From assembly GCF_000613845.1 (NCBI RefSeq), contig NZ_BAJT01000002.1, positions 186,001-250,000 on the forward strand: a stretch of DNA of 64,000 nt, given 5' to 3'. The DNA is from Asaia astilbis JCM 15831 (GTDB lineage: Bacteria; Pseudomonadota; Alphaproteobacteria; Acetobacterales; Acetobacteraceae). Below are positions 8,970 through 18,924 of this stretch, in pieces (position 1 is the stretch's first letter; the number at the start of each line of letters is the position of its first letter). Below the pieces are notes generated by a model. The model saw only the letters and a program-made list of their open reading frames with translations, ran no database searches and was not told where the DNA came from. The translations under genes and the position numbers were made by a program.

Positions 8970-10711
8970 ATGAGTCACGACGCCCCCTTGATCGGTATCC
9001 TCGTCATTGGACTTGGCCTCGCTTCATTCTCGGTACGATCGCTCAGCGGATCCGCATCTCACCTCTGGTCGGCTATCTTCTTGCTGGGATTGCGTCGGGC
9101 CCTTCACCCCCGGCTTCGTCGCCGATCAGCCCCTCGCATCAGAGCTTTCGGAAATCGGCATCATTCTCCTGATGTTCGGCGTCGGACTGCATTTTTCTCT
9201 CAAAGATCTCATCTCTGTGCGTGCCATTGCCGTCCCGGGTGCCCTGCTTCAGGTCGTTGCCTCGGTCTCGATCGGAGCGGGTGTCGCCTGGATGCTCGGA
9301 ATGTCGCTGGGCGCCTGCATCATCTTCGGCATCGCCCTGAGTGTCGCAAGTACCGTCGTTCTCTTGCGGACGCTACAGGAACAGCGCCTTATCGAGACTG
9401 AGCGCGGCCGACTCTCCGTGGGGTGGCTGGTCATTCAGGATCTGGTGACCGTTCTCGCGCTGGTTCTGCTTCCGCTTTTCACACCGCTCATGAAGAGTGG
9501 CGCGCATGAAGCGATCGACGTGCCGGGTCTCCTGCTCACCATTGCTCTCACCCTTGGCAAGGTCGCCGCTTCATGGCGCTTATGCTGGTCGTGGGGCGTC
9601 GCGTCATCCCAGCGGTTCTCCATTACGTGGCGCATACAGGCTCCCGCGAGCTTTTCCGGCTGGCCCTGCTTGCTCTGGCTCTGGGCGTCGCGTTTATCGC
9701 AACCGAGTGGTTCGATGTGTCCTTTGCGCTCGGTGCCTTCGTTGCCGGCATGGTGCTGAGTGAGTCCGAGCTCTCACACCGCGCTGCTGCTGAAACACTC
9801 CCGCTGCGTGACGCCTTTGCCGTGCTGTTCTTCATCTCCGTCGGCATGCTTTTTAACCCGCTTGTTCTGATCAGGCAGCCCTTCCCTCTCCTGCTCACGG
9901 TTCTGGTCATTCTCGTCGGAACACCGCTGGCCGTCATCATCATCCTGAGAACGCTCAGGCAGCCCTGGAACACCACTCTTTTCATTGCCAGTGGCCTTGC
10001 CCAGATCGGCGAGTTTTCCTTTATCCTTGCCGCACTGGGCATCAAGATGGGCGTTCTCGATGCCCGTGGGCAGGATCTGATTCTCGCGCCTCGATCCTCT
10101 CCATCCTGATCAACCCGTTCATTCTGATCGCAACCCAGAAGATCGAAGCCTGGATTACCCGCCACACCGTCACACCCCCCGTCTCGTGCAAGGAAGAAGC
10201 GGGCATTTTGCTTCCTCCCCCGGTTCCGACACAGCTCGTCGATCATGCCATCGTGGTCGGCTGCGGACGTGTAGGGCGGCTGGTGGTCGAGGGACTGACA
10301 AAAAGCGGCTGGCCTGTTCTGGTTGTCGAGACCGGTAAAATGGCTGATCCCTTCGCCTCCAGTGAAACAATAGAGCTTCTTCTCGGCAATGCCGCCGAAG
10401 CGCGAACGCTGAAAGCAATGAATCTCGACAAGGCAAGGCTGCTCATGGTCGCCATTCCCGAGCCCTTCGAGGCTGGTCAGATCATCGCTCAGGCCAGAGC
10501 AGCAAACCCGGACCTGACGATCATCGCGCGGGCGCATTTCGATAGCGCCGTCGAGCACCTGAAAGAACTGGGTGCCGATCATGTCATCATGGGAGAGCGC
10601 GAGATGGCACTCGCGATGCTTGCCATGAGCGCGGGAGATCTTCCCTTCGACACGCGTCCTCCCTTGGCCGATCCCTCCTCCGGCTTTGACGGTTCCGCGC
10701 AACCGGCATGA
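8970..10711 (+). CDS. Kef/YbaL-type cation:proton antiporter (four frame breaks)
   Basis: Once repaired, this is a roughly 580-residue CPA2 family antiporter: a hydrophobic Na/H exchanger domain (from MSHDAPLIGILVIG through ISPLVGYLLAG, FVADQPLASELSEIG, DVSFALGAFVAGMVLSES) followed by a cytosolic TrkA-N Rossmann domain (GCGRVGRLVVEGL) ending near the C-terminus. It would exchange K+ (or Na+) for protons under pH or electrophile stress. The frame is lost four times, each time by one missing base: T near 9023, C near 9101, T near 9570 and G near 10088. Restoring a base at each site gives a continuous family-like protein. Sequencing error is the simplest explanation; otherwise it is a pseudogene. 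Confidence 0.8.
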
Positions 10712-10992
10712 AAACCGGCCTCTTTGGCTGACCGGAACGGATCAGTTCAACGAACTGTGACCAAATGTGTCGATTGTGGCATTTTTGACATAGCCCGTGG
10801 CTGTGACGTTCCGACGCTTTTCATTTCACATTGCTGTCATATCTAAATCCGTAAACAGACCCTTAACAGTGACAAATGTCATGACGTCAAAGGCTGAAAA
10901 CACGGGATCTCGCCCGTTTTTCGCTGAACTGGCGCCCGACATTGTAACCTTACGTTGCTGACCTTCGGTTTCTGGTTCGGAAGATCAACAGA

Positions 10993-13500
10993 ATGTTTTC
11001 ACGCACGGCGCTTCTCTTCGCCACCACGGCTTTGATGGCTTCGCTCCTCCCCGTCGCTCACGCTGAGACCCAGCCGGGCGGACACGCTTCTGGCAAGGCC
11101 AATGCTGCCGGTGCCGCACAGACCGGCAAGAAGAGCGCCGGGTCGAACGAGACCATTGCCCCTTCGATGCTGGGTGCCACGGCGCCTACTGACGAGCGCA
11201 TTGAAGTAACAGGCCATACTTATGGTGATGGCGTGACCCGTCGCGCTTTCGGTGGCGGCCTCATGACGCCGTCTGACAGCCCGAAATCAGTGTCTGCCGT
11301 GACGCGTGATTACATTGCAAAGCAAAATCCGGCTCTTAACCCGATGCAGCTCATCGCGCTTCTTCCGGGCGCCAATGTGTCGGATACCGATCCGCTGGGC
11401 ATGACAGGAGGCAATCTCTCGGTGCGCGGCCTGACTGAATCCCAGATGGGCTTCACGCTTGAAGGCTTCCCGATCAACGATATCGGTAATTTTGCGGTTT
11501 ATCCGCAGGAAATCGTCGATGCCGAAAACCTGAAGACGATCCGCCTGGCCCAGGGCTCGGCCGATCTCGACAGCCCGCATATCAGCTCTTCTGGCGGCGT
11601 CGTCGACATGTACATGATCGACCCGAAGAACAAGATGGGAGGCATGGTCGACGTCACCTACGGGTCGTTCAACGCCACGCGTGGCTTCCTGCGTTTCGAT
11701 ACCGGCAAGATCGGTTCCACCAATCTGCGCGCTTATTTCTCCTACTCTCAGGGACGTCAGGATCATTGGCGCGGCCCGGGTTGGGACAACAAGAAGCACG
11801 GCGAAATGAAGATCGTGAACGACTGGGGCGACGGCAACCGCGTCTCGCTGGCCGTCGTTGGCAACAACATCCAGAACAACGCCTATCCCAATGTCTCCAA
11901 AGCGAGCTGGGACAAGTGGGGAACCGGCTTCAAGAACCCGATCGGCGGCAGCGGTCTCGCGTCAGGCGACCCGGTCAACACGGTCTATGACGCGAACTTC
12001 TACACGCCTGCGCGCGCTGGAGCGGTCAATTACTACAAGACGCGGCCGAACCCGTTCACCAATATCTATGCGTCAATGCCTTCGACGTTCAAGCTGAACG
12101 ACCATCTCGTCCAGACAGAAACCCCGTATTTCTGGTACGGCTACGGTAATGGCGGTGGGGCCCAGTATACCGACATGTCCAAGTTTGTTTACGGCAAGCA
12201 GACGCTGGCCGGGACGGTCAACGGTGCTGGCAAGGGCATGCAGGTGCTTTACAACCCGTCTCTGACGGAGACCTACCGTCCGGGTGCGACCACCAAGCTG
12301 ACACTAACGACTGGCATCAACCGTCTGATGATCGGTTACTGGTTCGAATACGCAAAGCAGCGGCAGTCTGCGCCGTACAGCTTTGTCGGAGCCGATGGAA
12401 CGCCGCTCAGCCAGTGGGGTGATTCGAACAACGTTGTGCTCAGCAACGGTGAGAAGGCCCAGTACCGCAACACGCTGACGCAGACACAGGTTCACACGCC
12501 CTTTATCGGTGACAGCCTGTCCCTTCTGCATGGCAAGCTCACAATCGATGCGGGTCTGAAATATTCGATCGTCAAGCGTTCGGGAACGAACTATCTGCCG
12601 GACACACGCAATAAATACGTGTCGACCAATTACAACCAGGCCCTGCCAACGGCAGCCGTGCGCTACAAGATCGACAGCCATAATCAGATCTTTGTCTCGG
12701 TGGCGACGAATTTCCGTATGCCGCAGAACTATGCGCTTTACGACGCTGGCAGCTTCAACCAGAGAACCGGTCTTTATTCGACACAGGCCAATCCGGACCA
12801 GAAAGCCGAAATCTCGATCTCTGAAGAGGCCGGCTGGCGCTATCAGGACGATCTGATTTCGACCTCGCTCACCTACTTCCACTACAACTTCACGAACCGT
12901 CTCTACACGCAGTCCGTCCAGGACGGCATCTCCGGCTCGTTCTACACGACCAACATCAATGCGGGCGGCATGCATTCCGATGGCTTCGATGCGGAAATCG
13001 GCACGCGTCCGATCCACAATATCCGCCCGTATGTCTCGGTTGAGTATCTTCATGCGGTGACGGACAGCAACCTTCCTGCAGGGTCGGGTGCCGGTGCCGA
13101 TTATGTGCGCAGCAAAGGCAAGAAGGCGCCGCAGGCTCCGGATTGGCAGGTCGGCTTTGGTCTCGATTACGACGACGGCACGCGTTTCGCCAATTTCAAC
13201 CTGAAATACGTGGCGCGCCAGTATGCAACATTCATGAACGACCAGAGTATTCCCGGTTATGTGCGTATGAATGTCGGCCTCGGCTACCGTTTCCCGAAGG
13301 TCAGCATTTTCAAGAGCCCGGTTCTGCGTCTGAATCTTCAGAACATCAGCGACAACCGCTACCTGAACTGGATCCAGTCTCCGCAGGCGAACGCTCAGGC
13401 AACAACGGGTGTCTTCGGCAAGACGGTTTCCGGATCGGTCCCGACCTACAAGATCGCCTCGCCCTTCGCGGCACTCGCAACCCTGTCGAGCGACTTCTAA
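10993..13500 (+). CDS. TonB-dependent outer membrane receptor
   Basis: 835 residues. A signal peptide (ending PVAHAE) is followed by an alanine/glycine-rich linker, a possible TonB box (ERIEVTGHTYG), the plug domain (LNPMQLIALLPGANVSD, GGNLSVRGLTESQMGF) and a long beta-barrel ending in an aromatic residue (LATLSSDF). The receptor uses proton-motive force via TonB to import a scarce ligand across the outer membrane. Its ligand is unknown; the next gene, 230 bases downstream on the same strand, is a sulfonate-type binding protein, so an organosulfur substrate is a reasonable inference. A GC-rich hairpin separates the two. The frame is intact. Confidence 0.85.
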   Translation: MFSRTALLFATTALMASLLPVAHAETQPGGHASGKANAAGAAQTGKKSAGSNETIAPSMLGATAPTDERIEVTGHTYGDGVTRRAFGGGLMTPSDSPKSVSAVTRDYIAKQNPALNPMQLIALLPGANVSDTDPLGMTGGNLSVRGLTESQMGFTLEGFPINDIGNFAVYPQEIVDAENLKTIRLAQGSADLDSPHISSSGGVVDMYMIDPKNKMGGMVDVTYGSFNATRGFLRFDTGKIGSTNLRAYFSYSQGRQDHWRGPGWDNKKHGEMKIVNDWGDGNRVSLAVVGNNIQNNAYPNVSKASWDKWGTGFKNPIGGSGLASGDPVNTVYDANFYTPARAGAVNYYKTRPNPFTNIYASMPSTFKLNDHLVQTETPYFWYGYGNGGGAQYTDMSKFVYGKQTLAGTVNGAGKGMQVLYNPSLTETYRPGATTKLTLTTGINRLMIGYWFEYAKQRQSAPYSFVGADGTPLSQWGDSNNVVLSNGEKAQYRNTLTQTQVHTPFIGDSLSLLHGKLTIDAGLKYSIVKRSGTNYLPDTRNKYVSTNYNQALPTAAVRYKIDSHNQIFVSVATNFRMPQNYALYDAGSFNQRTGLYSTQANPDQKAEISISEEAGWRYQDDLISTSLTYFHYNFTNRLYTQSVQDGISGSFYTTNINAGGMHSDGFDAEIGTRPIHNIRPYVSVEYLHAVTDSNLPAGSGAGADYVRSKGKKAPQAPDWQVGFGLDYDDGTRFANFNLKYVARQYATFMNDQSIPGYVRMNVGLGYRFPKVSIFKSPVLRLNLQNISDNRYLNWIQSPQANAQATTGVFGKTVSGSVPTYKIASPFAALATLSSDF

Positions 13501-13512
13501 GCTGCTCGAAAT

Positions 13513-13535
13513 CCCCTCCCGGTCAGCGGGAGGGG
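13513..13535 (+). terminator. GC-rich hairpin after the TonB receptor gene
   Basis: Arms CCCCTCCC (13513-13520) and GGGAGGGG (13528-13535) pair perfectly around a seven-base loop, 12 bases after the receptor stop. No T-run follows, so it may be a weak or factor-assisted terminator or an attenuating structure. Confidence 0.4.
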
Positions 13536-13731
13536 AAGCCGCTACCGAGGCGACGAGGCCCGGGGTGTACGCCAGCCGATCAGGTTCTCTATCTCGCAAA
13601 ATGTGCTCGCAGTTTCACCCATTCATGATCGCGAATTTGTAAAACAACCCACAAATCTCGTGATATAGCTATCCCACACCAATCGTGACGGGGTATCGAC
13701 TCCCTGACACGTAACAGGGAGTCCTGAACGA

Positions 13732-14655
13732 ATGAACCTGACGAGAAGAACCGCTTTGGCGGCGATTGGCGCGGCTGCACTCTTGCCACGCTCCCCTCGG
13801 GCCGCATCGGTAATCAGAATTGGTTACCAGCGATACAGCACGCTTATTCTGACGAAGCATCTCGGGCTTCTGGAAAAAGCGCTTGCGTCTAAGGGTGTCA
13901 CCGTGAGCTGGGCAGAGTTTGTGGCTGGCCCCCAGCTTCTTCAGGCTCTCGCTGCAGGGGCAATCGATCTCGGGCAGACAGGCGATGCCCCTCCCGTCTT
14001 TGCAGAAGCATCCCAACCCGGCGGACTGGTCTATCTCGGCTATGAGCCACCGGCTCCGGACGCCGAGGCAATCCTCGTTCTCAAAGACAGCGCGATCCAG
14101 AAGGTTTCCGACCTCAAGGGCAAACATGTCGCGCTCAACCGCGGGTCAAATGTCCACTGGTTTTTACTTGAGGCCTTGCGCAAAGCCGGTCTCAGCATCC
14201 ACGATATTCATGTCAGCTATCTGACACCGCCTGCCGCGCGCGCGGCGTTCGAGAACGGCCATCTCGATGCGTGGGCGATCTGGGATCCCTATCTCTCAAG
14301 CGCCCTGAACGACGAGACACGCATCCTCACAACGGCTGAGGACATTGTCCCCAATCGCGAGTTTTTCCTCCTCAGCAAACCCTTCGCCGAGCAGAGAAAG
14401 GATATGATCCCGGTTCTATCCGATGCCATCGCGCAGACGGATGTCTGGGCCATGGCGAACAAGGATGCCGTTGCCCAGATCTTTGCCAAGGAAACAGGTC
14501 TTGCGCTGGACGCTGTCAGACACGCTCTGTCCACGCGTCATTTCGGTTTTCATCCGATGGATTCCGGCATGGTGGCGGAGCAGACCCACCTCGCTGACAG
14601 CCTTCAGAAGGCGGGCCTGATCCCGAATGCACCAGCCGTGAGCACGCTCCTTTAA
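13732..14655 (+). CDS. ssuA: Aliphatic sulfonate ABC transporter substrate-binding protein
   Basis: 307 residues with a twin-arginine-like export signal (MNLTRRTALAAIGAAALLP). The mature part is an SsuA/NMT1-type periplasmic binding protein: VIRIGYQRYSTLILTKHLG at the start, AGPQLLQALAAGAIDLGQTGDAPPVF in the first lobe, and GHLDAWAIWDPYLS in the second. These motifs are typical of aliphatic sulfonate binding proteins. It converges on ssuB and ssuC, which lie on the opposite strand directly downstream, so binding protein and channel are separately transcribed although they presumably work together. A hairpin lies over its stop codon. Confidence 0.9.
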   Translation: MNLTRRTALAAIGAAALLPRSPRAASVIRIGYQRYSTLILTKHLGLLEKALASKGVTVSWAEFVAGPQLLQALAAGAIDLGQTGDAPPVFAEASQPGGLVYLGYEPPAPDAEAILVLKDSAIQKVSDLKGKHVALNRGSNVHWFLLEALRKAGLSIHDIHVSYLTPPAARAAFENGHLDAWAIWDPYLSSALNDETRILTTAEDIVPNREFFLLSKPFAEQRKDMIPVLSDAIAQTDVWAMANKDAVAQIFAKETGLALDAVRHALSTRHFGFHPMDSGMVAEQTHLADSLQKAGLIPNAPAVSTLL

Positions 14656-14663
14656 GGGAGCGT
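14644..14663. terminator. Shared hairpin between convergent ssuA and ssuB
   Basis: ACGCTCC (14644-14650) and GGAGCGT (14657-14663) form a perfect seven-base stem whose loop contains the ssuA stop codon. It ends four bases before the ssuB stop, so it could serve both convergent transcripts. Confidence 0.5.
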
Positions 14664-14667
14664 TGCG

Positions 14668-15408
14668 TCAGACCGAGACGCCAAGCGCGCCGAGGAGGCG
14701 CTCACGCAGCGCCTCGAAGGCAGGATCTGCGTGACGCCGCGGGCGGGCCATCGGGATTTCGACTTCTGTACGGATTTCACCGCGCTCAAGCACCAGAGCG
14801 CGGTCTGCGAGAGCAAGTGCCTCGTCGACGTCATGCGTCACGAGAAGAACCGCGCAATTGTGCTTTTTCCAGAGATCGAGCACCAGTTTCTGCATGCGCA
14901 GACGCGTCAGTGCATCCAGAGCGGCAAAAGGCTCGTCCAGCATCAGGAGCTGGGGCTCACGAATGAGCGCACGCGCCAGAGCTGCGCGCTGCGCCTCACC
15001 GCCAGAAAGAGTCAGAGGCCATGCTTCCGTGCGGTGACCGAGACCCACTTCCTGCAGAATGGTGCCTGCCTGCTGATCCCATTCTTTCCCGTCGAGCCCG
15101 AGCGTGACATTGTCTCGCACGCTCTTCCAGGGGAGCAGGCGATGCTCCTGAAACACGACCGAGACGTTTTTGGGACGCTGGATCTGCCCTTCGTCAACTG
15201 GGTCGAGCCCTGCAAGCGCTCTGAGTAGAGTCGATTTACCCGAGCCGCTATGGCCCAGAAGAGCGACGAATTCACCCGGAGCAATATCGAGGTTCAGGTT
15301 GCGAAGAACCGTCGACTCCCCGAAACGGCGCGTAAAGTGACGGATGCTGACCGCGTTATCTGCAATCGCAGTATCAACGTCAGGGCGCAGCGCTGAAGCA
15401 ACGGCCAT
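14668..15408 (-). CDS. ssuB: Aliphatic sulfonate ABC transporter ATP-binding protein
   Basis: 246 residues, a single ABC domain of the SsuB/TauB/NrtD group. Walker A GHSGSGKSTLLRALAG is near residue 52, the signature LSGGEAQRAALARAL near 135, Walker B LLMLDEPFAALD near 155, and a switch histidine follows in LLVTHDVDEALALADR. It hydrolyses ATP to power sulfonate import through SsuC. Its first codon overlaps the last base of ssuC, so the two are one operon. It is the only ATPase of this type in the window, although four SsuA-type binding proteins are present. Confidence 0.9.
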   Translation of the reverse strand: MAVASALRPDVDTAIADNAVSIRHFTRRFGESTVLRNLNLDIAPGEFVALLGHSGSGKSTLLRALAGLDPVDEGQIQRPKNVSVVFQEHRLLPWKSVRDNVTLGLDGKEWDQQAGTILQEVGLGHRTEAWPLTLSGGEAQRAALARALIREPQLLMLDEPFAALDALTRLRMQKLVLDLWKKHNCAVLLVTHDVDEALALADRALVLERGEIRTEVEIPMARPRRHADPAFEALRERLLGALGVSV

Positions 15409-16250
15409 TAGCGTGTTCCCCCATTCGGCAGGCGACGGCCGCGCCAGACAAGAAGGCGTCCTTCCGCAAGGCGCACGAGCTGGTCCGAGAGCAGACCAAG
15501 AACCGCATAAACCGCAAGGCCGACCAGAATGATGTCTGTCCGAAGGAAGTCTTCAGCATCCATCATCATGTGCCCGATGCCGCTCTCTGCATTGACCTGC
15601 TCGGCAACGACAAGCATCAGCCATGAAATGCCCACGGCAAAACGAATGCCGACCAGCAGATCCGGCAATGCGCCGGGGATGACGATATCTCGGATGGTCT
15701 TCCAGCGTGACAGACCCAGCGTCTTGGCGAGTTCCAGAAGCTTGGGGTCGATCCCCCGGATGCCCTTGTAAAGATTGAGGTAAACAGGAAACTTCACACC
15801 GAGCGCGACGAGCAGGATCTTGGGCAGCTCGCCAATGCCGAACCAGAGAATAAACAAAGGAACGAGCGCAAGGGCTGGCAACGTGCGTGCCATCTGCATC
15901 GGCGCATCGACCAGATCCTCACCAAGACGCGAAAGCCCTGCGATGAGAGCCAGAACGACACCAATGCCAATACCCAGAGCAAGCCCGGCAGCGGCCCGAC
16001 CGAGCGACACCAGCAAATTCTGAGGCAGTGTCTTGTCGAGTGTCAGAGACCAGGCAGTCTCAAGAATCTGGATCGGCGATGCGAGCAGACGCGTGGGGAT
16101 TAATCCCGCCTGCGCCCCGATCTGCCACAAGACAAGAAGAACGATCACCGACAGGTAGCGACGGCAGAGCGACAGGAACCCGCCAAATCGGAGCCCCGTC
16201 GGGCGCATCGACGCGCGTGCGGGAAACAGGTTCATGACCAGCTCGACCAT
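15408..16250 (-). CDS. ssuC: Aliphatic sulfonate ABC transporter permease
   Basis: 280 residues, six membrane spans of the BPD_transp_1 family. The cytoplasmic EAA-type coupling loop is visible as LLELAKTLGLSRWKTIRDIVIPGALPDLLVG, the SsuC/TauC signature. The homodimer would form the inner-membrane channel with SsuB. It is the first gene of a two-gene minus-strand operon and is divergent from the binding-protein/flavoprotein/ferredoxin operon that starts at 16364; the 113-bp AT-rich gap between them must carry both promoters. Confidence 0.9.
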   Translation of the reverse strand: MVELVMNLFPARASMRPTGLRFGGFLSLCRRYLSVIVLLVLWQIGAQAGLIPTRLLASPIQILETAWSLTLDKTLPQNLLVSLGRAAAGLALGIGIGVVLALIAGLSRLGEDLVDAPMQMARTLPALALVPLFILWFGIGELPKILLVALGVKFPVYLNLYKGIRGIDPKLLELAKTLGLSRWKTIRDIVIPGALPDLLVGIRFAVGISWLMLVVAEQVNAESGIGHMMMDAEDFLRTDIILVGLAVYAVLGLLSDQLVRLAEGRLLVWRGRRLPNGGTR

Positions 16251-16363
16251 TCCACATTCCTTAAAAGTGATATATACTGAGGTTAGATAAAAATATCGCT
16301 CTCGTCAGTTAAATTTTTCATATATCGACCTTAAGCGTTATTTGCTTCCCTCATCGTCCGCGT
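16251..16363. promoter_or_regulatory. AT-rich divergent promoter region of ssuCB and the flavoprotein operon
   Basis: 113 bases between divergent start codons, much more AT-rich than the flanking genes. Near-symmetric AT-rich words GATATATAC (about 16269) and CATATATCGA (about 16319) sit about 40 bases apart and could be a regulator-binding pair, for example for a CysB/Cbl-type LysR protein. No consensus is firm enough to name the regulator. Confidence 0.4.
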
Positions 16364-17347
16364 ATGTCTCAGAAATTCTTCATGATTTCAGACCTTTTCC
16401 GCCTTCGAGCCAGATTCCCGCAGCGCGTCACGCGTGCATTTCTCGCGACTTTTGCGGCTTTGAGCTGTGGAATTGGCCCTGCTTATGCCTCTGATCCCCT
16501 GATTGTGGCCGATCAACGCGGGGTGCTCAGAGCCCTTCTACAGGCTGCGCATGTGGATCAGGATATCGGTTTCGATCTGCATTGGGTCGAGTTCGATGCG
16601 GCCGCCCCGCTGCTTCAGGCAATGGGTGCCGGGGCTGTCGATATCGGCATTGCAGGGGATGGTCCCTATCTATTTGCATGGGCCGCAGGGATCCCGGCAC
16701 GGGCGGTTTTGCTGCTTCCGCCGCGCGGCGGCGGCCATATGACGGCGATCGTCGTCCCGAAAGACAGCCCGATCCACAACCTCAAGGATCTGGCAGGAAA
16801 GAAAATCGCCACGGGCCGTGGCTCTATCGGTCATCTTCTGGCGCTGAGTCTGCTGCAGGACGGGACGGCTCTCCGACCTGCCTACGTCTTTCTCCCCCCG
16901 TCCCAGGCCAAAACGGCACTGGATTCAGGCGCGGTGGAGGCCTGGGCAACCTGGGAGCCTTACATCACGCTCGCGGCAGCCCAGACCGGCGCTCGCGTTG
17001 TGGCGGACGGACAGGGTGTGATGCCCAATAATGGTTTGATGGTTGCGAGCAACGCGGCAATCGCGGGCAAGAAGGCCCAGATACAGGCGCTGCTCAAGCG
17101 TATTACCCAGGCCTACGGGTGGAGCAGCTCACACCCGGACGAGTTTGCCGCGCTTCTCTCTCGTCAGACCGGTCTGCCCGTGGGTGTTGCAACCAAGGTC
17201 GCGCGCGAACAGATCACGATACCCGCTGCCATCACCCCGGCGACCATCGCCGAAGAGGCGCATGTCATCGACACCTATAAACAGGCCCATCTGATCGACG
17301 TAAAAGCGCCTCTCGCTCAGGCGTTCGACACCGGCTTCACCCCATGA
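16364..17347 (+). CDS. SsuA/NMT1-type periplasmic substrate-binding protein
   Basis: 327 residues. A signal peptide (to about residue 42, GPAYASD) precedes a binding-protein fold of the nitrate/sulfonate/taurine group: DPLIVADQRGVLRALLQAA, LLQAMGAGAVDIGIAGDGPYLF and GAVEAWATWEPYITLAA. It is closest in layout to the protein at 25733-26701 within this window. The last four bases overlap the flavoprotein start (ATGA), so it is translationally coupled to an oxidoreductase, not to a permease. It probably supplies substrate to the SsuBC channel encoded divergently next door. The ligand is inferred only as an organosulfur compound. Confidence 0.85.
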   Translation: MSQKFFMISDLFRLRARFPQRVTRAFLATFAALSCGIGPAYASDPLIVADQRGVLRALLQAAHVDQDIGFDLHWVEFDAAAPLLQAMGAGAVDIGIAGDGPYLFAWAAGIPARAVLLLPPRGGGHMTAIVVPKDSPIHNLKDLAGKKIATGRGSIGHLLALSLLQDGTALRPAYVFLPPSQAKTALDSGAVEAWATWEPYITLAAAQTGARVVADGQGVMPNNGLMVASNAAIAGKKAQIQALLKRITQAYGWSSSHPDEFAALLSRQTGLPVGVATKVAREQITIPAAITPATIAEEAHVIDTYKQAHLIDVKAPLAQAFDTGFTP

Positions 17348-18924
17348 ACCAAAAGGCGCTGCCTCACGCCTTACACGACCATGCCGCTGATCTTGTCGTT
17401 CTGGGTGGAGGGCTCTCCGGCTGCTGGGCTGCGCTGACGGCAGCGCGCTCGGGCGCGAAGGTCAGTCTTTTTGAAAAAGGCTATTGCGGCACATCGGGCG
17501 TGGCCGCCCCTGCTGGTCCAGGCCATTGGTGGGTCCCTCCTTTGCCTGGCGCCAGAGAAGACGCCGTCGCCGCCCGCCTCTCCAAAGCAAAAGGTCTCGG
17601 CGACGGTCAGTGGATGCATCGCATCATCGAGCGCACCTGGCAGAATTTGCCCGATATCGGCCGCTATTACGCTTACGAACCTGACGATGATAACAGAATA
17701 CGTCTGAACGCCCTGCGTGGCCCTGAATATCTCAACGCCTTGCGCCGCTATTGCCTTGCAATGGGGGTGACAATCTTCGACCACAGCCCCGTCCTGTCAT
17801 TGCTGCGGGATTCAACAGGCCGCGTAGCCGGTGCCTTCGGTGCCCATCTGCAGGGTACTCAGGGCCTTTATCGAGCCCGGGCGAACGCCGTTATTCTCGC
17901 TTCAGGCGGCTGCGCCTTTCAGTCGCGCCTGCTCGGCGCCGCCAATAACACAGGCGACGGCCATTTTATGGCTGCGGAACTCGGTGCGCAGTTCTCCGGC
18001 ATGGAATTCTCCTCGATCTTCAGCGTCGTACCCAAGAACACCACCATGTCCCGTTCCATGATCTACAGCTTTGCCCGCTATTTCGACACGCATGGCCGCG
18101 AGATTGCACCAGATGCTCAGGGTCAGGCCTCTCTTGGCCTCGCCGAAGCTCTGGCAGCCGGACCGGTCTATTGCGATCTGAGCCGTGTCCCTCAGGACAT
18201 CAGGGCGCAACTCCCTCTCATTTCACCCAATGTGATGCTGCCGTTCAGACGTCAGGGCATCGATCCATTCAAGGATCGTTTCGAAATTGATCTTGTCGGC
18301 GAGGGAACGATCCGCGGTGTGGGCGGCATCAAACTGGCCGGCCCCAACTGCGAGAGCGGTCTTGAGGGGCTCTTCGCCACAGGTGACATCGCCTCGCGCG
18401 AGGCCGTCACAGGGCCGATCAGTGGTGGCGGCGCCGTCAACGCCGCATGGGCGCTGGCCTCCGGGTGCCTCGCGGCGGAGGCTGCTCTTTCTACCGATCG
18501 CAGGACGCCCCGAAGGCTGGACCTGCCTGGCAGGGCCAAGCCCAAAACTTCAGCCGCCTTTTCTTCTGAGAGCCACCGCGCGATCCGCACAGGCGTGCAG
18601 CGTGAGATGCTGGACGCGTCTCGTCAGCTTTCCAGAAGGGCATCGCATCTGAAGCGCTCTCTCACGACACTCGATACGCTGTGGAGTCAGAGTGCCCCCT
18701 CGCCTGCTGACGCAAGCCTGCAAAATCTGAAGCGTGACCGCGAAACGCAGGCAATGCTTGCCGTAGCACGGTGGTGCACCTCGAGCGCGCTGGAGCGAAC
18801 AGAGAGCCTCGGCATGCATCGCCGTGCCGATGAGCCCGAGCTGAAAGAGCCCGTCAAACCCTATCACGTTCTGAGCGGAGGACTGAACGAGGTCCGTAGC
18901 TGGCGAGAAGAGGCGTTCTCATGA
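17344..18924 (+). CDS. FAD-dependent oxidoreductase, adenylylsulfate/fumarate reductase flavoprotein type
   Basis: 526 residues. The N-terminal dinucleotide-binding motif DLVVLGGGLSGCWAALTAA and the C-terminal FAD-binding motif GLEGLFATGDIASREAVTG with GGGAVNAAWALASG place it in the succinate dehydrogenase/fumarate reductase/AprA flavoprotein superfamily. No export signal is seen, so it is cytoplasmic. The next gene, overlapping by four bases, encodes a two-cluster ferredoxin, the arrangement seen in AprA/AprB. The whole lies between a sulfonate-type binding protein and an SsuD-like monooxygenase. This suggests a soluble flavin/Fe-S complex acting on a sulfur intermediate or feeding electrons to oxygenases; that is inference. 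True dissimilatory AprA is about 620-660 residues, so this is not a canonical AprA. Confidence 0.75.
   Translation: MNQKALPHALHDHAADLVVLGGGLSGCWAALTAARSGAKVSLFEKGYCGTSGVAAPAGPGHWWVPPLPGAREDAVAARLSKAKGLGDGQWMHRIIERTWQNLPDIGRYYAYEPDDDNRIRLNALRGPEYLNALRRYCLAMGVTIFDHSPVLSLLRDSTGRVAGAFGAHLQGTQGLYRARANAVILASGGCAFQSRLLGAANNTGDGHFMAAELGAQFSGMEFSSIFSVVPKNTTMSRSMIYSFARYFDTHGREIAPDAQGQASLGLAEALAAGPVYCDLSRVPQDIRAQLPLISPNVMLPFRRQGIDPFKDRFEIDLVGEGTIRGVGGIKLAGPNCESGLEGLFATGDIASREAVTGPISGGGAVNAAWALASGCLAAEAALSTDRRTPRRLDLPGRAKPKTSAAFSSESHRAIRTGVQREMLDASRQLSRRASHLKRSLTTLDTLWSQSAPSPADASLQNLKRDRETQAMLAVARWCTSSALERTESLGMHRRADEPELKEPVKPYHVLSGGLNEVRSWREEAFS

Noticed and set aside
9623-10702. 359-codon minus-strand frame across the antiporter gene
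   Set aside because: The plus strand encodes the conserved antiporter and TrkA-N domains in the same place; the minus frame has no recognisable domain.
12304-13599. Long minus-strand frame opposite the first TonB receptor
   Set aside because: Arginine/valine-rich, no domain, and fully opposite a clear receptor gene; a typical GC-rich antisense shadow.
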